Part shown: positions 16,162-24,294 of the stretch, one piece after another | Layout: every line of letters starts with the position of its first letter | How positions within the stretch are numbered: position 1 is the stretch's first letter | Assembly (NCBI GenBank): GCA_016292015.1 | Contig: JAEEZY010000001.1 | Span: forward strand, 1 to 64,000 | Direction of reading: 5' to 3' | DNA length: 64,000 nt | Origin: Bacteroidales bacterium | GTDB lineage: Bacteria > Bacteroidota > Bacteroidia > Bacteroidales > P3 | Notes under the pieces: generated by a model | The model's database searches: none | Told to the model about the DNA's origin: nothing | Seen by the model: the letters and a program-made list of their open reading frames with translations, nothing else | Made by a program: the position numbers and the translations under genes

Positions 16162-17199
16162 TTATCTTACCCTCAAGCGACGGCCGATGCTCAGTGTGGT
16201 GGTTTGTTTGATGCCGTTGAGCTGGCATAGGCGGCGGACGGTGGTGTGGTGACGGGCGGCAATCTTGCCGAGGGTGTCGCCAGAGCGGACTTTGTAGTAC
16301 TGAGCGCCAGAGCCTGAAGCCACAGCACCAGAACCGCCGCGGCGTGAATCGCCGACTTTGCGGAAGGAGTTCTGCGTCAGCGTCAGCTCGTTGCTTAGGA
16401 GTTTATGATTGGTGCAGTCGATGACATGCTCGGGATTCATGGCGTTGCCCATATAGCGGATCTCGAAATGGAGGTGGCTGCCGTAGCTGCGTCCGGTGTT
16501 GCCGCAGAGGCCAATGACATCGCCGGCTTTGACCTGCATGCCCACTTTGGCGTAGCGCTGTGATAGATGGGCGTAGTAGGTCTCGAGCCCGTTGTCGTGG
16601 CGGATGACGATGAGGTTGCCGTAGGACTTGTTGTATTTCGAAACCCTGACCACACCGTCAAAGGCGGCATAGATGTCCTTGCCGGTGGGTTGAGCGAGGT
16701 CGACGCCGTAGTGGAAGCGGCGGCGGCGCGGGCCGAAATGGGAGGTGGCGCGAGCCTCGTAGGGTGTCGGGAAGACGAACTTGTGCTTGTCGTCAACGAG
16801 CGTGATTTTCACCTCTTCACCGGCCAGAAACTCTTTCCTGGGGTAGTGGATTATGCTGGAGTCGAAGCCTGCGATGAGGATGTCGTCCTCATGCTCGGCG
16901 CCTTCGTCTTCGCTCTCCTGGAGGGTCAAAGGCTTGACGGGAGCGTAGTCGTCGTCGTACCTCAACGGAGGGGGAGCGAGAAGGTTGGGCATCGTCTGTT
17001 TGGAATATTCCTCCTGAGCACGCTCGTCGATCATCAGGTCTTCGTAGTCATCTTCGTCGTATATGACATCCATCTCGTTGACCTTCACCTCTGTTTTTTT
17101 TGCACGAGGGTTGACATTCTGCGCGCCGACCGATGCGGCAGTCATGAGGAAGACAACTGAAAGAAGGGACGTTATGCCGGGGTTCAAAATTCGCTTCAT
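16162..17199 (-). CDS. M23 family murein endopeptidase with LysM domain
   Basis: 345 residues with a signal peptide ending SVGAQ (about 27). An acidic low-complexity region ([17 protein letters not shown]) precedes the LytM/M23 domain (about 145-255), with the zinc motifs HYGVD and HLHFE and the intervening YYAHLSQ. A C-terminal LysM domain (about 300-345, [18 protein letters not shown]) binds peptidoglycan. The family cleaves peptide cross-links during growth or division; with both HxxxD and HxH motifs present it is probably active. It is cotranscribed with trmD. Confidence 0.92.
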   Translation of the reverse strand: MKRILNPGITSLLSVVFLMTAASVGAQNVNPRAKKTEVKVNEMDVIYDEDDYEDLMIDERAQEEYSKQTMPNLLAPPPLRYDDDYAPVKPLTLQESEDEGAEHEDDILIAGFDSSIIHYPRKEFLAGEEVKITLVDDKHKFVFPTPYEARATSHFGPRRRRFHYGVDLAQPTGKDIYAAFDGVVRVSKYNKSYGNLIVIRHDNGLETYYAHLSQRYAKVGMQVKAGDVIGLCGNTGRSYGSHLHFEIRYMGNAMNPEHVIDCTNHKLLSNELTLTQNSFRKVGDSRRGGSGAVASGSGAQYYKVRSGDTLGKIAARHHTTVRRLCQLNGIKQTTTLSIGRRLRVR

Positions 17200-17300
17200 A
17201 ATCAGATATTTTAGTCACGGCAGCAAAAGAGAGGATACACCGCCTTTTCATTAAACGCACGAATGGGAGAATTATTGTACAGGGAAGAGAAGCGGCTGGG

Positions 17301-17341
17301 GAAAAAATACAAATACCGCACAGTAACCTGCGCGGTATTTG
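17301..17341 (-). terminator. terminator of the 17455-17303 RNA
   Basis: A 10-bp perfect stem (17310-17319 with 17332-17341) is followed on the minus strand by TATTTTTTC. It is separated from any upstream protein gene on this strand by about 750 bases, so it ends a non-coding transcript. Confidence 0.8.
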
Positions 17342-17457
17342 CTTTAAACCAAACTATATCTTAAAGGCCATCTCAAAGAGACACGTGCCGCAACGTCAAG
17401 TTAGAGCGTTTGACACAAGAGGCAAACCAACAAAACCTCTCTTAACCTCTAAGACGT
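17303..17457 (-). ncRNA. candidate small structured RNA of about 155 nt
   Basis: A full promoter (17460-17489) and a strong terminator (17301-17341) bracket about 155 nt with no good reading frame. The 5' half folds as a long hairpin: ACGTC (17457-17453) pairs with GACGT, TTAGAG (17452-17447) pairs with CTCTAA (17406-17401), and an inner AAGAGAGG/CCTCTT stem caps it, leaving an internal bulge. A CTTTAA/TTAAAG stem precedes the terminator. A stem with a central bulge recalls 6S RNA, but I cannot confirm that class. It is not tmRNA, RNase P RNA or SRP RNA, because their conserved motifs are absent. Confidence 0.6.
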
Positions 17458-17459
17458 TG

Positions 17460-17489
17460 CAAAATTACCACTTTATCTTGTTATGCAAA
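17460..17489 (-). promoter_or_regulatory. strong promoter of the small RNA
   Basis: TTTG (17489-17486), an 18-nt spacer and TAATTTTG (17467-17460) on the minus strand give the complete TTTG/TAnnTTTG arrangement. Confidence 0.65.
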
Positions 17490-17869
17490 CCACCATTAGT
17501 GCCTCAATAATATGCAATTTTGCAGATTGACGTATCTATCGGCATTTTGATGGTATTATTTTTTCATATTTCTGCAATTTTCCATCAAAATGAGTGGGAT
17601 GATGAAGCATAATTTGACACTTTTGGGACAAAATGTATCAACTATTTTGGATGTGAAAAAGGAATAATTTTTTGATAAAAAAAGGGGATGTTCCTCGTAA
17701 ATCTCAGAAAAGATTTCTACCTTTGCATTGTTGCAATAGAAAAAAGAATTGCCACAAAAAGGTGGACACCAGCGGCTTAAGTCATATTTCATAAATACGA
17801 CGGAACGTAACGATGCTGGAAGCCAACCCACAAACGCCTGAAACACAGCGTAGAAAATTGTTCCCCTCC
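17490..17869. other. gene-free A/T-rich spacer
   Basis: No recognisable gene. The minus-strand frame at 17556-17876 lacks domain features and a credible start context. The right part leads into the phased array at 17870. Confidence 0.4.
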
Positions 17870-17990
17870 GTATCACCTACCAATCAACGCCGTATCGACG
17901 CCGTATTTGGTTCGTATCATCTACTATGTACATTCGAGACACATAGGAGACACATTCGGGACATCTCCTAGTTAGTACTTACCCGGTGGT
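17870..17990. repeat. 11-bp phased degenerate array, locus C
   Basis: Eleven contiguous 11-bp units: gtatcacctac, caatcaacgcc, gtatcgacgcc, gtatttggttc, gtatcatctac, tatgtacattc, gagacacatag, gagacacattc, gggacatctcc, tagttagtact, tacccggtggt. GTAT starts at 17870, 17892, 17903 and 17914 and GAGACACA at 17936 and 17947, all in one register. The unit sequence changes along the array while the period does not. Confidence 0.75.
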
Positions 17991-18046
17991 TGGAGGGAAC
18001 CTAGTTGGGGGGCGGTGGAAATGGATGTGCCTTTCGGATAAAACGT

Positions 18047-18078
18047 ATAGGGCGGAACGCGAATGCGTTCCGCCCTAT
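18047..18078 (-). terminator. terminator of the PKD lipoprotein gene
   Basis: A perfect 14-bp stem (18047-18060 with 18065-18078) with a GAAT/ATTC loop is followed on the minus strand by ACGTTTTATCC. It lies 20 bases past the stop codon. Confidence 0.75.
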
Positions 18079-18097
18079 ATGCTTGATATTTTGTTGA

Positions 18098-18970
18098 CTA
18101 TCGCTCGACGTTGAGCGCACGGAGCACTTCGGCGTCGTTGGTCAGCCACTGGCCGTTCTTGTATTCGACCGGTTTGGTGTAGAGGGGCTCGCCTTTTGAT
18201 GAGTACCAGGTAAGATAGAGGTAGAAATCAATATTTGACGAGTAGTTTGCCCAATTATAGTAGGTTGTATAGTTGTTGTTCTGCGAAGAAGGCGTCCACT
18301 GGCAACCAACCATAAGCTCATCGGTATCGACGTTGTCATCGTCCCAGAAGGAGATGTTGTAAGTGGCCGTGAGGTTGTAGAGAGTGTAGTTCACATTGTT
18401 CCAGATAAGCGGGCAGTCGCTATTGGTGACATCCTCCAAAGTGGAGCTAGTGTAGTAGGTGGTGGTGCGATTGCCGTCCATTATCTTGAAATAGATGTCG
18501 GGTTTGCCAGCCAAATCCCAGGAGCCGCTACTTGGAGCCGCGGGGAACTCCATGAGTTTCAGAGCAGTGATTTTCACCTGTGTCGGAGTGGAGCTACCGC
18601 CGCCGCCAGGAGTATCGCCACCACCGCCGGGGGTGTCGCCGCCACCACCACCAGGGTTACTGCCCGATGAGATGGTCACCGTGCGCGATGTCATGTCGGT
18701 ATAGCCATCGATGCTGGTGACTTTGAGAGTGATGGTGTAGGTGCCTGCCGACGCATAGGTGTGAGATGACGTGTAAGAATAATCATACCTTCCATCACCC
18801 CAGTTCCACTCGTAGCTTGACGCATTGGATGAATAGTCGTCAATGTAAACAGTGTAGTTGTCGTAACTGCTTACGGTGACCGTGAAGCTGGCTGTCGGAT
18901 ACACTGGGTCTTTCTTGCAGGCGCTAGTTATCACCAGCAGCGCTGCCGCAATAAATGCTAGTTTTTTCAT
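18098..18970 (-). CDS. PKD-domain lipoprotein
   Basis: 290 residues. The lipobox ITSAC has the lipidated Cys at 18. Residues about 26-102 form a PKD domain with the hallmark YEWNWGDGR and SSHTYASAGTYTITLKV. A flexible linker of GGGGDTP repeats (about 104-131) joins it to a C-terminal beta-rich domain (about 135-290; TQVKITALKLMEFP, KPDIYFKIMDG, TYNISFWDDDNVDTDELMVG) reminiscent of a C2-like fold. PKD modules act as spacers or binding domains on surface proteins. The nearly perfect GGCGG-type DNA repeats in the linker could vary in copy number. It is monocistronic behind an unusually long leader. Confidence 0.8.
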   Translation of the reverse strand: MKKLAFIAAALLVITSACKKDPVYPTASFTVTVSSYDNYTVYIDDYSSNASSYEWNWGDGRYDYSYTSSHTYASAGTYTITLKVTSIDGYTDMTSRTVTISSGSNPGGGGGDTPGGGGDTPGGGGSSTPTQVKITALKLMEFPAAPSSGSWDLAGKPDIYFKIMDGNRTTTYYTSSTLEDVTNSDCPLIWNNVNYTLYNLTATYNISFWDDDNVDTDELMVGCQWTPSSQNNNYTTYYNWANYSSNIDFYLYLTWYSSKGEPLYTKPVEYKNGQWLTNDAEVLRALNVER

Positions 18971-19286
18971 GTTTGTTTATTTTTAGTTGATAAAAAAGGG
19001 TTCGTACAGGTTGGGCTTGCTATTGCGCAGGACACAAAAGCAAAAGCATGGAATCAATGTTCTTGGTTCCATCCCCTTAGAGGTTTTGCCCGACCTTTGT
19101 TAGTACGAAACCTCAAACTTTTTCCATGCTCGTATTTGCATCGCCATACGGCGACACATAACCGCACGAACATAAGTCATTGGTATTCGAGTCCACTAAC
19201 AAGCTGAAAATTGGGCAAATTTCCAAGGAGAGACCCATACACATGCTATTCGCATCCTCGACGTTACTCTTGTCGATTCACGACTG
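18971..19286 (-). promoter_or_regulatory. long structured leader with two micro-ORFs before the PKD lipoprotein
   Basis: About 310 nt lie between the TATCTTTG at 19287-19294 and the start codon. Two small frames occur in series: 19113-19238 (41 codons, starting MGLSLEICPIFSLL) and 18983-19072 (29 codons, starting MEPRTLIPCFCFCV), the second ending 12 nt before the lipoprotein ATG. GGTTTCGTAC (19112-19103) can pair with GTACGAACC (19007-18999), with one bulge, closing a large domain. ATGGAA/TTCCAT and CGCCGTATGGCG hairpins lie inside. It matches no riboswitch consensus I know. Confidence 0.45.
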
Positions 19287-19294
19287 CAAAGATA
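19287..19294 (-). promoter_or_regulatory. promoter -7 element of the PKD lipoprotein leader
   Basis: TATCTTTG on the minus strand matches the consensus; no TTTG is visible at the expected -33 distance. Confidence 0.5.
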
Positions 19295-19346
19295 CGAAAA
19301 AATAAATATAAAACAGGATTAACGCCGTAAAGCGGTCGTCGCAACC

Positions 19347-19988
19347 CTATTGTTTGGGCTCATAGGTTTGGTAAACTATGAGTAATCCGCCTGTGGGGTT
19401 GATGGTGAAATTGTGGCTGAGGGCGGCGTTGAGGGTACCCTGCCAGAGGCGTGAGAGGGGTTGGCGTTGGAGGGGGTATTGGAGGCCTTCGGTGGATATG
19501 AGGCATCCGGGGGTCATGGAAAAGAGCGAGACCTGCTGACGCGGGAAGCTGGGGAAAGTGGTTTCGGCGTTTATCGGGGTGAAGACGCCGTAGTCGGTGA
19601 GGAGCCGGAGGGAGGGATGAGAGGAAGACTGGAAGGATTCGAGATAATCGGCGAGGAGGGAGATGTTGCCGAGGGTATGGTCTTCGCGTTTGCCAGTGGC
19701 TCCGAGGATGGAGATGGAGGCATCGGGCCATTTGGAGCGAACGTAGCGGAAGGCTTTGGTTTGGTCGTTGGTGTCCTGCTCGTCGATGCGGATGGCCTCG
19801 ACATTTTCGCGCGCAGCAATCGAATCCAAGTCGCCGATGACAATCAGCGGGGTACGGATGTCGTGGTTGTGGCGCATAAGCGTGTCGTAGGCACCGTCGC
19901 AGCATATAATACGGTCGGCCTCGTCCAAGGCCTTGAGCGGCTGTGGCGCCGTTGGAAAATCGCCGTTGCAAAGTATTACTATTTTCAT
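19347..19988 (-). CDS. thiN: thiamine diphosphokinase
   Basis: 213 residues from the ATG at 19988, which overlaps the stop of the transporter gene by 4 bases. Family features are VILCNGDFPTA at the start, RIICCDGAYDTL, VIGDLDSI and the DQNDTDQTKAF-like acidic motif EQDTNDQTKAFRYV with GATGKREDHTLGN. The enzyme transfers pyrophosphate from ATP to thiamine, giving thiamine diphosphate. It is the last gene of a TPP-riboswitch operon after an outer-membrane receptor and an inner-membrane transporter, so the operon imports thiamine and traps it as the cofactor. Confidence 0.93.
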   Translation of the reverse strand: MKIVILCNGDFPTAPQPLKALDEADRIICCDGAYDTLMRHNHDIRTPLIVIGDLDSIAARENVEAIRIDEQDTNDQTKAFRYVRSKWPDASISILGATGKREDHTLGNISLLADYLESFQSSSHPSLRLLTDYGVFTPINAETTFPSFPRQQVSLFSMTPGCLISTEGLQYPLQRQPLSRLWQGTLNAALSHNFTINPTGGLLIVYQTYEPKQ

Positions 19989-20590
19989 TGGTTCTGGGCT
20001 TGTATGTTGTATTTTCTCCTCCACTTGAAATAACCCATCACAGCCACCACCATATAGACGGAGTACATCACCGCCGTGGCGTACATGCCAGTCATAACAC
20101 CGAGGGCAATCATGATGGGCTCGGTGGCGATGCAGAGGAGCCACTGCTGGTACCAACGGCGCGAGAGCATGTACATCATCACTATGGAGAGAGCGGTGCT
20201 GAGGGCGTCGAGGAGCGGGTACTGGCTCTCATGGAGCAAGGAGAGGACAAGGTAGAGAGCAGCGGTGAGGAGGGCAAGAACGAGAAGGATGGCAAGCCAA
20301 TAGCGGCGCGGGCAGCTTTCTATGATTGTCTCGTCCGACTGCTGGCCGCTGGCTCGACGCCACATCACGAAGCCATAGACGGAAGCCACGATATAGTAGA
20401 TGTTGATGGACATGTTGGCGTAGAGGCCGTTTCGGAAGAAGAGATAAACATATACTATCGGCATCAGGACACCGAAGACCCAGGTCCAGATGCTGGCGCG
20501 GTATTCGAAGAAGAGGTAGGCGAGGCCAATGACCGCGCCTACCACCTCTAGTGCATCAAGTTGAATACCGAATATTGAGAATTGAAACAT
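19985..20590 (-). CDS. PnuC-family transporter, probably for thiamine (PnuT)
   Basis: 201 residues from ATG 20590; a GTG at 20620 would add 10. The protein has about seven hydrophobic segments and the family signatures WTWVFGVLMPIVYVYLFF and NIYYIVASVYGFVMW. PnuC proteins are facilitators whose substrate is trapped by phosphorylation inside. Members that specialise in thiamine (PnuT) are recognised by context, and here the gene lies between a TonB-dependent receptor and thiamine diphosphokinase behind a TPP riboswitch. A nicotinamide riboside substrate is therefore unlikely. Confidence 0.88.
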   Translation of the reverse strand: MFQFSIFGIQLDALEVVGAVIGLAYLFFEYRASIWTWVFGVLMPIVYVYLFFRNGLYANMSINIYYIVASVYGFVMWRRASGQQSDETIIESCPRRYWLAILLVLALLTAALYLVLSLLHESQYPLLDALSTALSIVMMYMLSRRWYQQWLLCIATEPIMIALGVMTGMYATAVMYSVYMVVAVMGYFKWRRKYNIQAQNQ

Positions 20591-20635
20591 ATTGAATGCT
20601 TGATTGCAGCAGCCACTCACGCAATAACATATTCA

Positions 20636-22855
20636 CTACAGGCTCACCACTATGCGACCCATGAAGTTGATGCCCGGCTGCTGGTAGTAGCCGCGATAGA
20701 AGACGCCGCCATCCTCGGAACCCCATGCCGAGAGGCGGTAGTGGTTGTTGAGCATGTTATTGATGAGAAACTGCGCCTCGATAGTGCTATTGCCCTTGAT
20801 GGTCCAAGTGTAGGAGAGTTTGGCGTTGGCAACGAAATAAGCCGGCTGTTTCATCTCCTCGCGTGAGGTGTTGTCAACATACATGCTGCCGACATACTTG
20901 CCCACAAGCTGCAGACGAAGGGTCTTCCAAGGGTTAAAGTTCAACATCAGAGCACCTATGATATTGGGCGACATGGCGAGGTCGGTGGTGCCTTTGTGGT
21001 AGTAGAGGTTGTAGGCGGTGTCGGACGACTCGTATTCATAGTCGATGACCTTGTTCTGGCTGAGGGTGAGGTTGGCACCGAAATCGAACCAGCGGCAAGG
21101 TTTGTAGCCGCCTTCAAGCTCGATGCCGATACGGTAACTCTTATCTACGTTCATCATGAGGGTATAGCCAGAGCTGCTGAGCAGGCCGTTGGGTGTGAGC
21201 TGATCCTTGTAGAGCATGGCGTAGGCGTTGGCGTTGAACATATAGTTCCTGCCCTTGAGGCCATAGCCGAGTTCGAGGTCAAGCATGTGCTCAGCCTTTA
21301 CCTCCTCGCCAATCTTGAGGTGCTCCTTGATGTCGGAGCGGTTGGGTTCGCGATTGGAGATGCCCGCCACGAAGTAGATGCGGTGCATGTCGTTGAATGC
21401 ATAGTTGATGCCCGCACGCGGGTTGAAGAACGGATAAAGGTGATGGTATTGCAGGCTTGTAGAATCAAGCTCATAATAGTCGTCGTCGGTACCTGAGAAG
21501 GTATAGTCAACGAAGCGCGCCTGGAGGTCGGCGTATATGTTCATGTGGTCTTCGAGCAGGTTGAACGAGGCTTTGGCAAAGACCGAGCCGTCAAACTTTT
21601 TGCCGTCGTTGCTGTACCACTCATAGACGTCACTGTTGATGTTATAGTATGCGAGGGTGTTGTATAGCGCCGAGTCTTTCGACCAAAGGACATTACCGTA
21701 GTGCTCGCCTTTGAAGTAAGTGCTGGCGCCACCGAAGGAGAGGTCCATGAAAGAGTTCTTGTATTTAGCCGATATGGTGCCAGTGAAGTTATTCCCTTCG
21801 GAGAGTTTTTGTGTTATATAGTCGGATTTGGCGGAGCCGCTAAGACCGAATTTGACGGGTTTCTTGTTATACTTGTAATATTCGTCGTAGCCCTTGCCGT
21901 GGGTGTAGTCGAAGGCAGCATTGAGGCTCCATGCATTTGACAGACGCTGCACCCAGTAGAGCTGATAGTGTTGCTGGTCGTAGTTGTCGGTCTCGTTGCC
22001 ATAGTAGCGTACGTTGCCAAGCTCGTCGTAATACTCGCCAGCATCGTTGTAGCGGGGGTCTTTGTCCAAATCTTCAGCCGACACACCATTCCAGGTGATG
22101 CCCGTCTTCTGATGGCCGATAATCACGATGGCTTTCAGCAAAGTCTTGTCGTTGGACCAACTGCCAGTGAGGAAAAGCGAATGTTGGTCGCCGAAACCGT
22201 TGCGCACATAGCCGTCGGTGCCAAAGCCGTTGTAGGCCACATCGAAGGCGAAACCATGCTTGGTGCGACCGCTACCCGCTGTTATTCCGTATTGCTTAGT
22301 GTTGAACGAGCCGTAGGCCACATCAGCCATAGCATAGGGGTCGGCCGCCGGCGTGAGAGTCTGCAGGCTTATGGTGCCGCCGAGAGCGGCGCTTCCGCCA
22401 ACCGAAGTGCCGACACCACGCTGCACCTGGAGGTTCTGAGCCATACCTCCGAGGTTAGGAATATTGACCCAATAGACAGCCTGGCTCTCAGGGTCGTTGA
22501 GGGTGATACCGTTGATGTTCACATTGATACGAGTGGCATCGACACCACGAATGCGGATCGAGGTGTTGCCGGTCTTGCCCTGTTCGCTTTCCACCACCAC
22601 GCTAGGTTGCAATTCCAGCACATAGGGCACAGAGATTTCGCCTTTGCGGTCGTTGATTTCGTCGCGCGAGACGGTGGACGTGGTCATAGGAGTCGAAGCG
22701 TTGACGCGACTGTCACGCACGATGACTTCCTCAAGCACTCTTACAGAGTCTTGTTTGGTTTGCGCCCGCAGAGAGGCAGGCAAAGAAACGGATGCAATGA
22801 TTGTTGCCACAATGGCAACGGCTCTCATGGAGAGCATGAAAAAGTGTTTTTTCAT
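20636..22855 (-). CDS. TonB-dependent outer-membrane receptor, thiamine uptake
   Basis: 739 residues. The signal peptide ends LRAQ (about 32). A plug domain (about 40-160) includes TSIRIRGVDATRINVNINGI and NVNINGITLNDPE, and the 22-strand barrel region ends in the typical aromatic-rich terminus FMGRIVVSL. There is no carboxypeptidase-like N-terminal extension and no SusD partner, so it is a simple TonB receptor rather than a polysaccharide system. The TPP riboswitch immediately upstream and the pnuC-thiN genes downstream define it as the outer-membrane step of thiamine import. Stop and next start are 45 bases apart. Confidence 0.92.
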   Translation of the reverse strand: MKKHFFMLSMRAVAIVATIIASVSLPASLRAQTKQDSVRVLEEVIVRDSRVNASTPMTTSTVSRDEINDRKGEISVPYVLELQPSVVVESEQGKTGNTSIRIRGVDATRINVNINGITLNDPESQAVYWVNIPNLGGMAQNLQVQRGVGTSVGGSAALGGTISLQTLTPAADPYAMADVAYGSFNTKQYGITAGSGRTKHGFAFDVAYNGFGTDGYVRNGFGDQHSLFLTGSWSNDKTLLKAIVIIGHQKTGITWNGVSAEDLDKDPRYNDAGEYYDELGNVRYYGNETDNYDQQHYQLYWVQRLSNAWSLNAAFDYTHGKGYDEYYKYNKKPVKFGLSGSAKSDYITQKLSEGNNFTGTISAKYKNSFMDLSFGGASTYFKGEHYGNVLWSKDSALYNTLAYYNINSDVYEWYSNDGKKFDGSVFAKASFNLLEDHMNIYADLQARFVDYTFSGTDDDYYELDSTSLQYHHLYPFFNPRAGINYAFNDMHRIYFVAGISNREPNRSDIKEHLKIGEEVKAEHMLDLELGYGLKGRNYMFNANAYAMLYKDQLTPNGLLSSSGYTLMMNVDKSYRIGIELEGGYKPCRWFDFGANLTLSQNKVIDYEYESSDTAYNLYYHKGTTDLAMSPNIIGALMLNFNPWKTLRLQLVGKYVGSMYVDNTSREEMKQPAYFVANAKLSYTWTIKGNSTIEAQFLINNMLNNHYRLSAWGSEDGGVFYRGYYQQPGINFMGRIVVSL

Positions 22856-22861
22856 AAGTGT

Positions 22862-22955
22862 TTCCTCCGCCGGTATTGTCCGGATCAGGTTGTATGGGTA
22901 TGTTCTCAGCTGTCTGGGACGTCAACTCTCGCGCCCCGCAGTTTTGCAGCACCCC
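22862..22955 (-). promoter_or_regulatory. TPP (thiamine diphosphate) riboswitch
   Basis: The RNA contains the two signature blocks of the THI element: CTGAGA in the pyrimidine-sensing arm and ACCTGATCCGGACAATACC followed by GGCGGAGGAAAC in the pyrophosphate-sensing arm. The P1 helix is closed by GGGGTGC at the 5' end. It ends a few nt before the receptor ATG at 22855, so translational control by occluding the start region is likely. It should repress the uptake operon when TPP is plentiful. Confidence 0.95.
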
Positions 22956-23010
22956 ATGGGTTTATACTAATTGTGAATTACTAATTTCGAAGGTTGAATT
23001 TTGAATAATA

Positions 23011-24189
23011 TTAACTGTTTACTCTTTGATAGAATTTCCACCAGAGGTCGGGTATCTTGTTTTGCAGAGCCTGCTCATAGTCGTCATAGAGACAAGGAAC
23101 CAAGAGTTTACGCTTGGTGTCGCCGTGAGTGTCGGTGGCGTATGGTATCTCGACCCACCAGCGGTCGCTTTTCTTGCTTTTGTAGAAGATGACCTCGACC
23201 CCATGTTCCTCGAGCGGCACAATGACCTTGCGGTAGTTTTCGGTGTCTTTGTATGGGTTGTCCTGCTTGCGCTTGCCCACACCCTCGATGAAATACCACA
23301 GAGCGTGCGCCAGAAGGTGTGCCGTCTGCCCAGAATTGTCGTGCATAGGAGAAAAGTCGAAAAATCCAATCGAACTTGTCTTATCGCTCATACCAGCAAA
23401 GCGAGCCAACTGGCACATCTCCTCGCCATAGAAACCATGAGGCGAAGGATCGGTGGTGGCAGGAGCATCGCTCTGCCTTATCGCTCCCACGTCGATGCTC
23501 ACGCAGTCGGCATTGCGGAGCAACGGTTCGGACCTCACCAGATTCTCCCTCACCCAACCGAGCCTGTAGGCATCGAACTTCAACTCGTCCATCAAATCGA
23601 CATACTGCTGTCCAACAAAATAGGACTGATAGCCAATATTGGTGTAGTTAAACAGATAGTTTGGCTGCTCCATGATTATATATCTCAACCAGTTACGAGA
23701 ATCGAGAGCACGTTCCTCGTCAATATCGAAGCGAGGGTCAACAGCCGAGATGTTCATCACTTTGCCCAGCTGCGCATAGGCACGATAGAGGGCCCAGGTA
23801 TAATCCTGACTGCCACCGAGAGTCACCACTATGCAATTCTGTCTCAACAGTTCCATGGCCACCTCGGTCAACGCCTGGCGAGAGTCATCAATGGTTGCGC
23901 CCTGAACCATATTGCCAAGATCCAATACCTTCACACCGTCTTCTATTGCAGCCAACGGATAGAGATAGCGACGCACCATGTCGGCTGCATTGGCACAATT
24001 CAGGTTCGTTGACGAGCCGCGCCCGTCAGTGATGCCCAAAAGCACCACACTTTTCTCATTCACAATAGGAAATCGTCCACCGTCTTTATTGTAACTCACG
24101 ACAAAATCGCCAAGGCGAGGCACGAAATTGCCCCTCTTGTAGTCAATCTTGCCTATGTCAATCGGTTCAAAAAAACTGCTTATGTCCAT
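23011..24189 (-). CDS. arginase/formimidoylglutamase-fold protein with altered metal site
   Basis: 392 residues from ATG 24189. The ureohydrolase fold is recognisable from GITDGRGSS, VTLGGSQDYTWALY, AVDPRFDIDEE, SIDVGAIRQSDAP and the C-terminal SIGFFDFSPMHDN. Active enzymes bind two Mn ions through GGDH, DAHxD and SFDxD motifs. Here the first His is Gln, the central motif is DPRFD with Arg in place of His, and the third is SIDVGAI. Several metal ligands are thus missing, which argues against simple arginase or formiminoglutamase activity. It is a single gene with a TACTTTTG promoter element at 24212-24219. The true role is unknown. Confidence 0.75.
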   Translation of the reverse strand: MDISSFFEPIDIGKIDYKRGNFVPRLGDFVVSYNKDGGRFPIVNEKSVVLLGITDGRGSSTNLNCANAADMVRRYLYPLAAIEDGVKVLDLGNMVQGATIDDSRQALTEVAMELLRQNCIVVTLGGSQDYTWALYRAYAQLGKVMNISAVDPRFDIDEERALDSRNWLRYIIMEQPNYLFNYTNIGYQSYFVGQQYVDLMDELKFDAYRLGWVRENLVRSEPLLRNADCVSIDVGAIRQSDAPATTDPSPHGFYGEEMCQLARFAGMSDKTSSIGFFDFSPMHDNSGQTAHLLAHALWYFIEGVGKRKQDNPYKDTENYRKVIVPLEEHGVEVIFYKSKKSDRWWVEIPYATDTHGDTKRKLLVPCLYDDYEQALQNKIPDLWWKFYQRVNS

Positions 24190-24211
24190 CCTGTCTGGAT
24201 TTTTTCGGATG

Positions 24212-24219
24212 CAAAAGTA
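24212..24219 (-). promoter_or_regulatory. promoter -7 element of the arginase-like gene
   Basis: TACTTTTG on the minus strand lies 23 bases before the ATG at 24189, giving a very short leader. Confidence 0.5.
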
Positions 24220-24294
24220 CAAAAATATACTGAAAAGCTGTGTTTAATTTCGAATCAATGTCTTTATTGTGCGTCATAAACCGCTCACCCACTG

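Noticed and set aside
17303-17457. tmRNA, RNase P RNA or SRP RNA
   Set aside because: No tag reading frame with an ALAA ending, no GAGGAAAGUCC motif and no SRP tetraloop helix are present.
18971-19294. Known riboswitch class for the PKD lipoprotein leader
   Set aside because: I could not find consensus blocks of cobalamin, SAM, glycine, FMN or TPP riboswitches.
23011-24189. Functional arginase or histidine-degradation enzyme
   Set aside because: Three of the metal motifs are altered and no hut or arginine genes are adjacent.
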